From JANSWP01 sp041941305 (GTDB taxonomy: Bacteria; Bacteroidota; Bacteroidia; Chitinophagales; Saprospiraceae), in NCBI GenBank assembly GCA_041941305.1, contig JBGTQJ010000032.1, positions 1-64,000 of the forward strand: a DNA stretch of 64,000 nucleotides. The letters run 5' to 3'. A program made the translations under genes and the position numbers. Shown here in pieces: positions 1 through 7,938 of this stretch (its first letter is position 1; each line of letters begins with the position of its first letter). The notes beneath the pieces are model-generated. The model was not told the origin of the DNA and searched no databases. It saw only the letters and a list, made by a program, of their open reading frames with translations.

Positions 1-7
1 AAAGGGA

Positions 8-39
8 GCCGTCAACCGTCCGCCGTTTACCGTCAACCG
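8..39. repeat. Heptanucleotide tandem repeat (CCGTnnA type)
   Basis: Four degenerate 7-bp units (GCCGTCA, ACCGTCC, GCCGTTT, ACCGTCA) plus a partial fifth run head to tail just upstream of the first gene. The reverse complement of the same unit family recurs at 41540-41560. I see no coding signal here. Arrays like this resemble the short tandemly repeated repetitive heptamers known from other filamentous or gliding bacteria; any function is unknown. Confidence 0.7.
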
Positions 40-113
40 AATAAAGTCTACTGTATATCGGCTATTTAATATATATGCCGGGTTCAAAACTTTGCCACTC
101 AAAAGTCCAGAAA

Positions 114-1355
114 ATGAAAAGAATTCCTTTACTCTTAGCAGCCTCTTCCATTGCAGTGATTGCATTGATTGCTTTCCAACTGGAATGGATACAGCATTCA
201 AGGGAGTTGTCAGAAGAGTTATTTGGAGAAAAAGTATGTATGGCATTGTGTACCACTGTAGAGCAGCAAGAGAACGATGTTTGTTGTGAGCCTATGCGCG
301 ATTTTTTGAATATCAATCCAGCGCCTCAGGCAACCTGCGAAGCATTGTCAAAGGATACCAATTTTCGCCAGACCTTAGATGGCATATTGGATTTTTATCA
401 GATTGGTTTGAACTACGATCTAAGTTTTACACAGGAAAGTATGGAGGATAAGCAAGGAGAAAAAGGAACCTATTCTTGTTCTGTACCTACTACTCTTGAT
501 TCCGACGAAGATGTTTATGTGAATGTCTCTTTTCCAGATAAAGAAGTTTATGTGATGGAGAAGATGCAATTTATGCTGGGTGCTTCTGTTTTGATTATTT
601 TGTTTATCACTGCAGTGTTTTTGTGGGCAATTTATTCCTTATGGAAACAAAAAAGACAAGCCGAAATTAATACAGACTTTTTCAACAACATGGCGCATGA
701 GTTTCGGACACCACTGACCAACATTGGATTGGCGTCAAAAATGTTGTCCAAAAATGGGGAAGGCAGCAAATCAAAAGAGTTGCTAAGGATTATCCAAAGA
801 GAAAATTCAAAATTGACCAGGCAAGTAGAACGGGTGCTGCATTTGGCGAAGGTCGAAAATGGAGAATATCATTTGAATAAAGAAAATTTGAATTTAAAAG
901 AGATTTTCGAAGGTGTCGAAGAGGAGTTGGATATACAAATTCAGGAAAAACAGGCAAAAGTAAACTTTGATTCTGTTGCAAACCATTTGGAAATTTTTGG
1001 AGACAAGGTCCATTTGGGAAATGTATTTAAAAACCTGTTGGACAATGCTTTGAAGTATTCTAATGACAATCCGGTAATTAATATTTCTGCGCAACAGAAT
1101 GGCAAGGGTGTAAAAATCCAATTTGAAGACAATGGCATTGGTATTCCCAAATCTGAACAAATCAGCATTTTTGAAAAATACAGAAGAATTGGCAAAGGCA
1201 ATGTCCAAAATTGTCGAGGATTCGGACTGGGATTATCCTATGTCAAAATGATGATTGAATTGCACAAAGGCAGTGTCAAAGTAAATAGTAATGGTACTTG
1301 TGGTAGTAATTTTGAAATCGTCTTGCCTTCAATCCAAAACTTGCAAACAAAATAA
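114..1355 (+). CDS. Sensor histidine kinase (two-component system)
   Basis: Membrane-bound histidine kinase of about 413 residues. An upstream in-frame ATG at 75 exists, but 114 is preferred because MKRIPLLLAASSIAVIALIA begins directly with a membrane helix. A periplasmic sensor region of about 130 residues with several Cys follows, then a second helix near residues 152-178. The cytoplasmic part has the H box (MAHEFRTPLTN, phospho-acceptor about H195), N box (NLLDNALKYS), G1 (DNGIGIP), F box (IFEKYRR) and G2 (GFGLGLSYV), so the kinase core is complete. The response regulator starts 13 bp downstream and is presumably co-transcribed and the phosphotransfer partner. The periplasmic signal is unknown. 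Confidence 0.9.
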   Translation: MKRIPLLLAASSIAVIALIAFQLEWIQHSRELSEELFGEKVCMALCTTVEQQENDVCCEPMRDFLNINPAPQATCEALSKDTNFRQTLDGILDFYQIGLNYDLSFTQESMEDKQGEKGTYSCSVPTTLDSDEDVYVNVSFPDKEVYVMEKMQFMLGASVLIILFITAVFLWAIYSLWKQKRQAEINTDFFNNMAHEFRTPLTNIGLASKMLSKNGEGSKSKELLRIIQRENSKLTRQVERVLHLAKVENGEYHLNKENLNLKEIFEGVEEELDIQIQEKQAKVNFDSVANHLEIFGDKVHLGNVFKNLLDNALKYSNDNPVINISAQQNGKGVKIQFEDNGIGIPKSEQISIFEKYRRIGKGNVQNCRGFGLGLSYVKMMIELHKGSVKVNSNGTCGSNFEIVLPSIQNLQTK

Positions 1356-1368
1356 AGATACCGTTTCC

Positions 1369-2070
1369 ATGAACCTAGCAAAAAAAATACTCCTGGTCGA
1401 AGATGACACTAGCCTGGGCTTCCTTTTAATGGAATACCTTGAAGGTGAGGGTTTCGACGTGAAACTTTGCCGAGATGGGGTTAGTGGTTTGCAAAATTTT
1501 CGACGAGGTAGTTACGACTTGTGCCTGTTGGATGTCATGATGCCTAAAATTGACGGTTTTACCCTTGCCGAAAAAATACACAAAAGTGATCCCGAAATGC
1601 CTTTTCTTTTTCTGACCGCCAAATCTTTAAAATCAGACAAGATGAAAGGTTTTGAACTTGGAGCAGAGGATTACATTACAAAACCTTTTGACGAAGAAGA
1701 GCTACTTTGCCGTATCAATGTCATTCTTCGCCGTTCTGCAAAAGCGGTTGCTGAGCTGGAAGCTTTACCTACGGCTTTTCAAATTGGCAATTATCACTTC
1801 GACTACAATCGCCAGGAATTGGGTTTTAAAGAGCAAATTTGGCGTGTAACGGAAAAAGAAAATGAAGTATTGCGCTTGCTTTGCCTACATAAAAATCGAA
1901 TTTTGAGAAGAGATGACGCGGTAGAGAAAATCTATGGGAAAAGGGATTATTTCCTGGGCAGAAGTTTTGATGTCTTCATCTCCCGCATCCGTAAAATGCT
2001 CAAACACGACCCAAAAGTGAGCATAGATAATGTCTTTAAAGTGGGGTTTATTTTGAATGTGAAATCTTAA
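1369..2070 (+). CDS. OmpR-family response regulator
   Basis: A 233-residue two-domain regulator. The receiver domain (residues 5-120) has the acidic pocket EDD near residue 11, phospho-acceptor D55 in LLDVMMPK, the Thr of LTAKS and the conserved Lys of ITKPFD. The C-terminal winged helix (about 140-230) matches the OmpR/PhoB type (TEKENEVLRLL...FDVFISRIRKML). A longer frame from 1291 overlaps the kinase, but MNLAKKILLVEDD at 1369 is the natural start and leaves a 13-bp gap. It is probably phosphorylated by the kinase just upstream. A 13-bp hairpin at 2174-2208 follows. Confidence 0.9.
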   Translation: MNLAKKILLVEDDTSLGFLLMEYLEGEGFDVKLCRDGVSGLQNFRRGSYDLCLLDVMMPKIDGFTLAEKIHKSDPEMPFLFLTAKSLKSDKMKGFELGAEDYITKPFDEEELLCRINVILRRSAKAVAELEALPTAFQIGNYHFDYNRQELGFKEQIWRVTEKENEVLRLLCLHKNRILRRDDAVEKIYGKRDYFLGRSFDVFISRIRKMLKHDPKVSIDNVFKVGFILNVKS

Positions 2071-2173
2071 TTTGTATCCAACTGCTAAATCTACTTTAAA
2101 CGTTGCAAGAAATGCCTGGTCGCGCTGTGCTTTTGAGCGGCCAGACTCTAGACCGTCCATTTCATGGACTTTC

Positions 2174-2208
2174 GGAGGTCAGACTTCAGCAAAAAAAGTC
2201 TGACCTCC
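2174..2208. terminator. 13-bp perfect inverted repeat after the two-component operon
   Basis: Arms 2174-2186 (GGAGGTCAGACTT) and 2196-2208 pair perfectly around a 9-nt A-rich loop. A smaller palindrome GTCCAT-TTC-ATGGAC lies at about 2155-2169. No T-run follows on the plus strand, so a factor-dependent terminator or a mobile palindrome is possible. The rest of 2071-2376 holds only the promoter-like box and short repeat listed next. Confidence 0.5.
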
Positions 2209-2291
2209 ATGGATAGCTCAAGGGAAGCAACAAAAACAAAAGACACAGTTTGCCCATATCCTGCCAAGTTTTCCAGAATTTTAAAAAATCT

Positions 2292-2376
2292 TACCTTCGC
2301 GGCTCATTAGAAGTCGGGGGAAAATGAATATGAGATCCCATCTATTATTTTCTTCTCAAATTCTCAAATTCTCAAA
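2292..2376 (+). promoter_or_regulatory. Putative promoter and 8-bp repeat ahead of the VOC gene
   Basis: TACCTTCG at 2292-2299 resembles the Bacteroidota -7 element TAnnTTTG. Three exact 8-bp units TTCTCAAA at 2353-2376 directly abut the ATG at 2377, in the place of a ribosome-binding site, with no Shine-Dalgarno visible. A change in unit number would alter the leader only. Confidence 0.4.
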
Positions 2377-3438
2377 ATGGAAAAACCAATCATAAGCGGT
2401 ATCCAGCAAATGGGTGTCGGTATTCCCAAAGTTTACGAAGCTTTTAAATGGTATCGGAAGGCATTCGGCATTGATATACCTATGTTGGATGAGGCAGGGG
2501 AAGCAGGATTGATGTTGCCATACACTGGAGGTAAACCACATCAACGGCACGCGGTTTTAGCGATTAATATCCAGGGTGGGGGTGGATTGGAAATATGGCA
2601 GTACACCAGTCGTGAGCCACAACCAGCTGATTTTACGATTCAATTAGGTGATTTGGGGCTTTTTGCTGCCAAAATCAAGAGCCGGGACGTAGGGGCAACG
2701 TATGAATTGTTCAAAAACCAAAACTATGATATCCAGGGAGGATTGGAAAAATCTCCTGATGGGAAACCTCATTTCTTTCTGAAAGACCCTTATGGCAATG
2801 TTTTCCAGATTGTAGAAGGAAGTGGGTGGTTTTCCAGTAATGGTCGTTTGACTGGTGGTGTGTATGGAGCCATTATTGGTGTTTCTGATATGGAAAAGGC
2901 TTGTCATTTTTACAAAACCATATTGGGTTATGATGAAGTCGTATATGATGAAGCAGCCAATTTTAATGATTTCGCCACACTTGCCGGGGGAAAAAATACC
3001 TATCGAAGGGTATTGTTGAGGCATAGCCAGGCACGAAAAGGAAGTTTTAGCAGATTGTTGGGACCAGGAGAATTAGAATTATTGTCCGTTGTAGATCGTC
3101 GTCCGAAAAAAATTATGGAAAATCGCTTTTGGGGCGATTTGGGTTTTATACACCTGACTTTTGATATCAAAGGCATGTCAGCAATGAAATCCTTTTGTGA
3201 AGCCAATGGACATCCGTTTACGGTAGACAGCCATGATTCTTTTGATATGGGAGAGGCGGCCGGACACTTTACTTATATAGAAGACCCGGATGGTACCTTG
3301 ATAGAATTTGTGGAAACCCATAAAATTCCAATTTTGAAGAAGCTGGGCTGGTATTTGGATTTGAGGAAGCGAAACCCCGAAAAAGCTTTGCCGGATTGGA
3401 TGTTGAAGACCTTGCGCTTTTCAAGGGTAAAAGATTAA
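2377..3438 (+). CDS. VOC-superfamily (glyoxalase/dioxygenase-like) protein, two modules
   Basis: A 353-residue soluble protein with two vicinal-oxygen-chelate modules. Module one starts at GIQQMGVGIP and ends at DPYGNVFQIVE (about residue 148). Module two runs from GGVYGAIIGVSDMEKA to DPDGTLIEFVETHK (about residue 310). The terminal Glu of each module is the usual metal ligand; the usual N-terminal His is not obvious in module one. A C-terminal tail of about 40 basic residues follows. VOC members include glyoxalase I, extradiol dioxygenases and antibiotic-binding proteins; nothing here fixes the substrate. It stands alone, followed by the palindromic repeat array. Confidence 0.8.
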   Translation: MEKPIISGIQQMGVGIPKVYEAFKWYRKAFGIDIPMLDEAGEAGLMLPYTGGKPHQRHAVLAINIQGGGGLEIWQYTSREPQPADFTIQLGDLGLFAAKIKSRDVGATYELFKNQNYDIQGGLEKSPDGKPHFFLKDPYGNVFQIVEGSGWFSSNGRLTGGVYGAIIGVSDMEKACHFYKTILGYDEVVYDEAANFNDFATLAGGKNTYRRVLLRHSQARKGSFSRLLGPGELELLSVVDRRPKKIMENRFWGDLGFIHLTFDIKGMSAMKSFCEANGHPFTVDSHDSFDMGEAAGHFTYIEDPDGTLIEFVETHKIPILKKLGWYLDLRKRNPEKALPDWMLKTLRFSRVKD

Positions 3439-3458
3439 TAGGTGGGTCTATTGCTTTC

Positions 3459-3697
3459 TTTATCATTTTTGTTTGACACAAATCACCTAAAATGTCAGAG
3501 AATCATCTACCCCNNNNNNNNNNTGTTTATCATTTTTGTTTGACACAAATCACCTAAAATGTCAGAGAATCATCTACCCCTTTTCTCTGAAATTTTAGGT
3601 GGTCAAACCAAAATGGTAAACAAAAGGGCCTACCAGGAACGTTGTTTATCATTTTTGTTTGACACAAATCACCTAAAATGTCAGAGAATCATCTACC
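3459..3697. repeat. Array of an approximately 110-bp palindromic element, three right arms
   Basis: A 53-55 bp unit containing GTTTGACACAAATCACC occurs at 3459-3513, 3526-3580 and 3645-3697. The sequence at 3584-3620 (CTCTGAAATTTTAGGTGG and on) is its imperfect reverse complement, so 3584-3697 reads left arm, short spacer, right arm. The same architecture with related sequence occurs at 56659-56760. An assembly gap interrupts the array. The last copy abuts a promoter-like TACCTTTG. Probably a non-autonomous palindromic (REP- or MITE-like) element. Confidence 0.75.
3514..3523. other. Assembly gap (10 N)
   Basis: Ten N bases lie between two copies of the palindromic repeat, where an assembler would be expected to break. 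The true copy number and length of the array are therefore unknown. Confidence 0.95.
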
Positions 3698-3701
3698 TTT
3701 G
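3694..3701 (+). promoter_or_regulatory. Putative -7 promoter element TACCTTTG
   Basis: An exact match to the Bacteroidota -7 consensus TAnnTTTG lies about 40 bp upstream of the ATG at 3742. It is made at the edge of the third repeat copy, where earlier copies read TACCCC. A clear -33 TTTG at the right distance is not seen, so support is partial. Confidence 0.45.
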
Positions 3702-3741
3702 CACCACTAATCCAAATGTATTATTTATAAACTATTCAAAC

Positions 3742-4470
3742 ATGTTATCTAAAAAAGCTCTTTTTACAGCGCTGCTATGCGGAGCCGTAGCCTTAACTGC
3801 TATTGGACAAAACTTTCTACCTCCTGTAACTGGATTCTCTAAAAAGAAAACAGCCTACTTTAATATGGAAAACGGAGATCGAATTGAAGCCACCATCAAA
3901 AGCTTTGATTGGAAAAAAGGTCTCATCGAGGAAGTGAAAATTGTAGATATGAATGGCAAGAAAGTTAAGATTCAGGCAGAAGACATCAAATCCATGTACC
4001 TACCACCAAGTGGATTTTCAAAATTTGCAAGTGCATGGGATCACATTCACGATGTATCCAAATGGGAGAGGAATGATCTGGAAGCGGATATCATTACCAA
4101 AGGATATTCTTACATGGAAAAATCTGAGGTGAGAATCAAGAAGAAGACACGTACCTTAATGGTTCAGCTTTTGAACCCTAGTTTTTCAAGTAATGTAAAG
4201 GTATACCATGACCCTATTACCGGAGAAACCGCATCTTTAAAGGTACCTGGGACTGGAATAACAGTTGCTGGAGGATTGGCAAAAACCTTTTTCGTCAAAA
4301 AAGCGGGTGACAAAGTAGCCTATGAATTGAAGAAGAAAAACTACGATGAAGAATTCAAATTGATTTTTGGAGATTGTCCAGCTGTCAAAAAGAAGTATGG
4401 AAAGAATCCTAAGTGGGCTGATTTGGAAAAGCACGTGTATGAATATTCTCAGGAGTGTGGGAAGAATTAA
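3742..4470 (+). CDS. Secreted protein of unknown function
   Basis: A 242-residue protein. The frame is open from 3559, but the start at 3742 gives a classical signal peptide (MLSKKALFTALLCGAVALTA), cleaved around TAIGQ; the upstream part translates repeat DNA. The mature protein is rich in Lys and beta-prone, with NMENGDRIEATIKSFDWKKG and a later GETASLKVPGTG stretch. I recognise no domain. It is convergent with the next gene and shares the strong hairpin at 4478-4509. Confidence 0.75.
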   Translation: MLSKKALFTALLCGAVALTAIGQNFLPPVTGFSKKKTAYFNMENGDRIEATIKSFDWKKGLIEEVKIVDMNGKKVKIQAEDIKSMYLPPSGFSKFASAWDHIHDVSKWERNDLEADIITKGYSYMEKSEVRIKKKTRTLMVQLLNPSFSSNVKVYHDPITGETASLKVPGTGITVAGGLAKTFFVKKAGDKVAYELKKKNYDEEFKLIFGDCPAVKKKYGKNPKWADLEKHVYEYSQECGKN

Positions 4471-4477
4471 ATAAATA

Positions 4478-4509
4478 AAGCTTGGAGCTTTCAACAAAGC
4501 TCCAAGCTT
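4478..4509. terminator. Bidirectional terminator, 14-bp stem and 4-nt loop
   Basis: Arms 4478-4491 (AAGCTTGGAGCTTT) and 4496-4509 pair perfectly around CAAC. It lies 8 bp after one stop codon and 7 bp after the convergent one, the classic place for a shared terminator. Its core TTGGAGCTT also appears in the terminator at 30846-30878. Confidence 0.85.
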
Positions 4510-4516
4510 CATATTA

Positions 4517-6472
4517 CTATCTCTGTACCCTCACTCGACAACTCTTACCATTCACTATTATTGTAACTGTATTTCCTACTTGTACCTGATGATTTGGACA
4601 AGTGGTTCGGAATGAACCATCTGCATTTGCAGTTGTCGTCGTTACATTGCCTCGGGAATCTCTAATTTGGACTGTGCTATTTGGTGGAACAGCTCCTTTT
4701 TGACCAACTACTACAGGACCTCCTGTAGCGACCGTTCCACGGCTATATCTGATTTTGGAACAATCTGGTCCGGCTGCTGCACCGTTTCCATTGTTGCCTC
4801 CTGCGGGAGCACCTGCTAAAATGACACAGGTTTTTCCATTCGCAATAACCATGATTTCTTCTCCAGGCTGTGTATCAAAATTGCCACATGGTGCAAAGAA
4901 TGAACCGTCTGGATTTGTTCTCGCACTGGTGGTATTGCCATGCGCGTCATGAAATTCTACCTGACAATTTGGAGGAGCAGCACCTGGAGCACCCTTAATG
5001 ACTGGACCTCCTGTTGCAACTGTACCTCTATCAAATATTATTTTGGAGCAGTCAAGCTCACCAAAATGGCCAGTATCTCCAGTTCCACCTGTATTACCTT
5101 GATCGTTAGGATTGCCAGTATCTCCAGAACCTCCAGGGATGCTTGGGTCGCCAGAATTTCCATTATTGCCACCGCCATTGCCATTATTGTTGCAACCGCC
5201 TGGGCGCTGTGCTCTTACGCGACATCTTTTACCATTTACGATGATGGTAATTTGATCGCCAGGTCTCACAACGTGATTTGGGCAAGTAGTGAAAAAAGAG
5301 CCATCAGCATTGGCTGTAGTTGTAGTGACATTACCTCTGGAGTCTCTTATTCTTACTGTTGAATTTGGAGGTACGGCTCCTGGTTGACCGCCACAAATAG
5401 GTCCACCTGTAGCAACGGTTCCTCTGTCATAACATATTTTTGAACAATCAGGACCAGCAGCATTCCCACCAGCGCCTGTGTTACCTTGATTATTTGGATT
5501 ACCAGTATCATTATTTCCCCCTGTCCCTGTGCCTGGAATTGTAGGATCTCCAGTATCACCTGTGTCATCATTATTACCTCCGCCATTACCAGCATTATTG
5601 CAACCTCCAGGTCGTTGTGCTCTTACTTGACATCTTTTACCATTTACAATGATGGTAATTTGATCGCCAGGTCGCACAACATGATTTGGGCAGGTAGTAA
5701 AGAAAGAACCATCTGCGTTGGCTGTTGTCGTGGTGACATTACCTCTGGAGTCTCTTATTCTTACTGTTGAGTTAGGAGGTACGGCTCCTGGTTGACCGCC
5801 ACAAATAGGTCCACCTGTAGCTACGGTTCCTCTGTCATAACATATTTTTGAACAATCAGGTCCAGCAGCATTGCCACCGCCACCTGCATTTCCAGCATCT
5901 GATAGTTGCTTGGCTAATCGAGCAAAATCATTGAGCATTTGCTGTTGTTCTTTCATTTTTTTTGCTGCTTCTTTCAGCAATTCATGTGCTGTATCCATAT
6001 TGCCACCACAGAAAGCATCCATGCCTGAGAGGGACATAGATAGAATTTCCGTTTGAACAGTACGCGTATTATCTGGAGAAGCTTGTGCACAGAAAAAATT
6101 GCCACAACTATTTGGCGGCTTCACTTTTACTGTACAGGATCTTCCATTGACTACAATCGTTACAGTTGCACCAACGGGAGCAACTAAATTGGTAACAGAA
6201 GTACTGAAAGAACCATTTGCTTTGCTTTTTACAGTTTGGCTGTTTCCCTGATCATCTCGTATCGTTACTGTGCTATTGCCAGGAACAGCACCAGCACTAC
6301 CTGCACAGATAGATCCTCCTGTGGAGATGGTGCCATATTCGTAGCAAATTTTGGAACAATCTGGTGCCTGTGCCCTTAACTCTGTGGATAGAAAACAAAG
6401 CATAAAAGCAAAAAGCAAAAAGACATTTCCAAACAGTTTTGTTGAAGACTGAGAAAAGTTTAATGTTTTCAT
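4517..6472 (-). CDS. Secreted multi-repeat protein with five Cys-containing Ig-like modules
   Basis: A 651-residue protein with a signal peptide (residues 1-34, ending LRAQAPD). Five modules of about 80 residues share the pattern DCSKI-x(3)-GTVATGGP, GAVPPNSTV, RDSRGN, ANADGSF and ITIIVNGK-C. They begin near residues 37, 203, 339, 473 and 567 and are joined by Gly/Asn/Asp-rich linkers. Residues about 141-196 form a helical, possibly coiled-coil insert (TAHELLKEAAKKMKEQQQ). The layout suggests a bacterial Ig-like adhesion or scaffold protein with disulphides outside the cell. No C-terminal T9SS sorting domain is visible. DNA of modules two and three is nearly identical (about 5195-5475 and 5605-5880), implying recent duplication. 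Confidence 0.75.
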   Translation of the reverse strand: MKTLNFSQSSTKLFGNVFLLFAFMLCFLSTELRAQAPDCSKICYEYGTISTGGSICAGSAGAVPGNSTVTIRDDQGNSQTVKSKANGSFSTSVTNLVAPVGATVTIVVNGRSCTVKVKPPNSCGNFFCAQASPDNTRTVQTEILSMSLSGMDAFCGGNMDTAHELLKEAAKKMKEQQQMLNDFARLAKQLSDAGNAGGGGNAAGPDCSKICYDRGTVATGGPICGGQPGAVPPNSTVRIRDSRGNVTTTTANADGSFFTTCPNHVVRPGDQITIIVNGKRCQVRAQRPGGCNNAGNGGGNNDDTGDTGDPTIPGTGTGGNNDTGNPNNQGNTGAGGNAAGPDCSKICYDRGTVATGGPICGGQPGAVPPNSTVRIRDSRGNVTTTTANADGSFFTTCPNHVVRPGDQITIIVNGKRCRVRAQRPGGCNNNGNGGGNNGNSGDPSIPGGSGDTGNPNDQGNTGGTGDTGHFGELDCSKIIFDRGTVATGGPVIKGAPGAAPPNCQVEFHDAHGNTTSARTNPDGSFFAPCGNFDTQPGEEIMVIANGKTCVILAGAPAGGNNGNGAAAGPDCSKIRYSRGTVATGGPVVVGQKGAVPPNSTVQIRDSRGNVTTTTANADGSFRTTCPNHQVQVGNTVTIIVNGKSCRVRVQR

Positions 6473-6545
6473 GATGGATTCATTATTAAGGTGAAAAAAG
6501 GTTTTGGGTCTAATTGACTTGATTAATCAATAACTTCAAGAGGGG

Positions 6546-6583
6546 GTAGATAGGAGGCATTTTGGAAAGTACCTCCTATCTAC
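6546..6583. terminator. 12-bp perfect inverted repeat, possible terminator
   Basis: GTAGATAGGAGG (6546-6557) pairs with 6572-6583 around a 14-nt loop. It lies between the stop of the membrane protein (6756) and the start of the repeat protein (6472), both on the minus strand. It could terminate the first or lie in the leader of the second. No T-run is present. Nothing else is evident in 6473-6755. Confidence 0.45.
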
Positions 6584-6755
6584 AAAGGATTAAAGGAAAT
6601 CAAATAGAACCAAAAATTGATTTACGTGAAGATGTGTTTGGAGAGGAATAACTGTACCCACAGGTGGGTCATATTTCTTTTACTTAAGCTGAAAGGCAGG
6701 AAAAATGAGGCTATAGAAGCGTTTTAATTATGTCAATTTAGCTATGCGAAAAAGT

Positions 6756-7763
6756 CTAATGTTCTGGATTTCGTCCAACCCAATAAATAGAATGCAAATC
6801 AGATCTTTTGATTTCATAAATAAAGTCAGAACTGTCCCGGGTTGTTGATGGCTTAGCTAATAATATGTTTTGATTTGAGTAGAATACCTTCATCAATTTC
6901 GTTCGCATAATATTTTGGCTTGAATCTTTTCCTCCTTCGGGAATGATTGCCAAAAAAACTTCATCAGACAAAACTGAAGTTTTAATATCAAATTGAGCAA
7001 ACCTCGGTTTTACTCCTCCAAAATCTTGTGGTATTTTAGGATAAAGGCTTTCCCAGTAGAATATTAGTCCAAGTAGCGGAACAAAAATTAAAGTCATAAA
7101 GAAATAGAGTCTTTTTAAAATTTCAGAATAGGGAAAGCCAAATGGTGGAACAAACAAAATTGCAATTAGAAAAATATAAGTTATATATACTTCATTGTAT
7201 TGGACTAAGAAAAAATCCATTTCAGATAGATAATTTTCAATCGAATCATTTTTCCAAATTAGAAATAAACAACCTATAGCAACAAGTGCCGCAATAATTT
7301 TTATCAAATTTTGGAGAAAAGTATTATTTATTTTTTCTATAATCGGAGTGAGTCTGTATAAAACATATAAAATGATAAATGCTAATATTATTCCAGGTAA
7401 ATTGGCAAAAAATAGCATTATAATAGAAAGTAAGAAAAATCCAATAAAAAAGACTCTAACCACCTTCCACAGGCCTGAAGCATTTAGCCCAACCTTTTTT
7501 GGCCATGTATTTAAAAGAAATTTCTGTAAATATTTACCTAAGTAATAACTAATGATCAAGATACATGTAGGTATGAAGCCAGCTATAAAATATTGTAAAT
7601 CCAGGGCTGGAAGAAAACCTAAATTATTATAGGCAGCATAAATTGACCAAAACAGATATCCAACTCCATAAAAAATAAGTCCTGAAACTAGAAAACCATC
7701 CCTCAATTTACCAATCCGATTAAATTTTGAAATCAGAGTTGTTTGAATGTCTGTCTGTTCCAT
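6756..7763 (-). CDS. Multi-pass membrane protein of unknown function
   Basis: A 335-residue, strongly hydrophobic protein with about seven predicted membrane helices in residues 25-240 (for example GFLVSGLIFYGVGYLFWSIY and VVRVFFIGFFLLSIIMLFFA). A soluble C-terminal domain of about 90 residues follows (PRFAQFDIKTSVLSDEVFLA to the end). No family is recognised. The DNA is clearly more AT-rich than its neighbours, which may reflect hydrophobic codon content or acquisition. It is monocistronic by spacing. Confidence 0.7.
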   Translation of the reverse strand: MEQTDIQTTLISKFNRIGKLRDGFLVSGLIFYGVGYLFWSIYAAYNNLGFLPALDLQYFIAGFIPTCILIISYYLGKYLQKFLLNTWPKKVGLNASGLWKVVRVFFIGFFLLSIIMLFFANLPGIILAFIILYVLYRLTPIIEKINNTFLQNLIKIIAALVAIGCLFLIWKNDSIENYLSEMDFFLVQYNEVYITYIFLIAILFVPPFGFPYSEILKRLYFFMTLIFVPLLGLIFYWESLYPKIPQDFGGVKPRFAQFDIKTSVLSDEVFLAIIPEGGKDSSQNIMRTKLMKVFYSNQNILLAKPSTTRDSSDFIYEIKRSDLHSIYWVGRNPEH

Positions 7764-7883
7764 TTTGAGAAGATTTGAAGTTTTCAGGTTTATTGTTCAA
7801 TTGCTTCAAAATTAATTAATACTAATAACTTTTTAGGCTGAACGAAATTATTTGAAATAGCAGTGATAATTTTAGAATTCCCA

Positions 7884-7891
7884 TATCTTCG
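7884..7891 (+). promoter_or_regulatory. Putative -7 promoter element TATCTTCG
   Basis: One mismatch from TAnnTTTG, 48 bp upstream of the ATG at 7939. The nearest TTTG (7851) is too far upstream for a standard -33 element, so this is a weak call. Confidence 0.35.
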
Positions 7892-7938
7892 CCTGGCCCT
7901 AAATCCAATATAGATTATTTAAATTCAACCAACTTACA

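Noticed and set aside
3459..3697. CRISPR array
   Set aside because: Only three copies with unequal spacing, part of a palindrome; no cas genes in the window.
5353..5770. Open frames antisense to or within the repeat protein gene
   Set aside because: Shadows of the repetitive coding sequence; they repeat only because the gene repeats.
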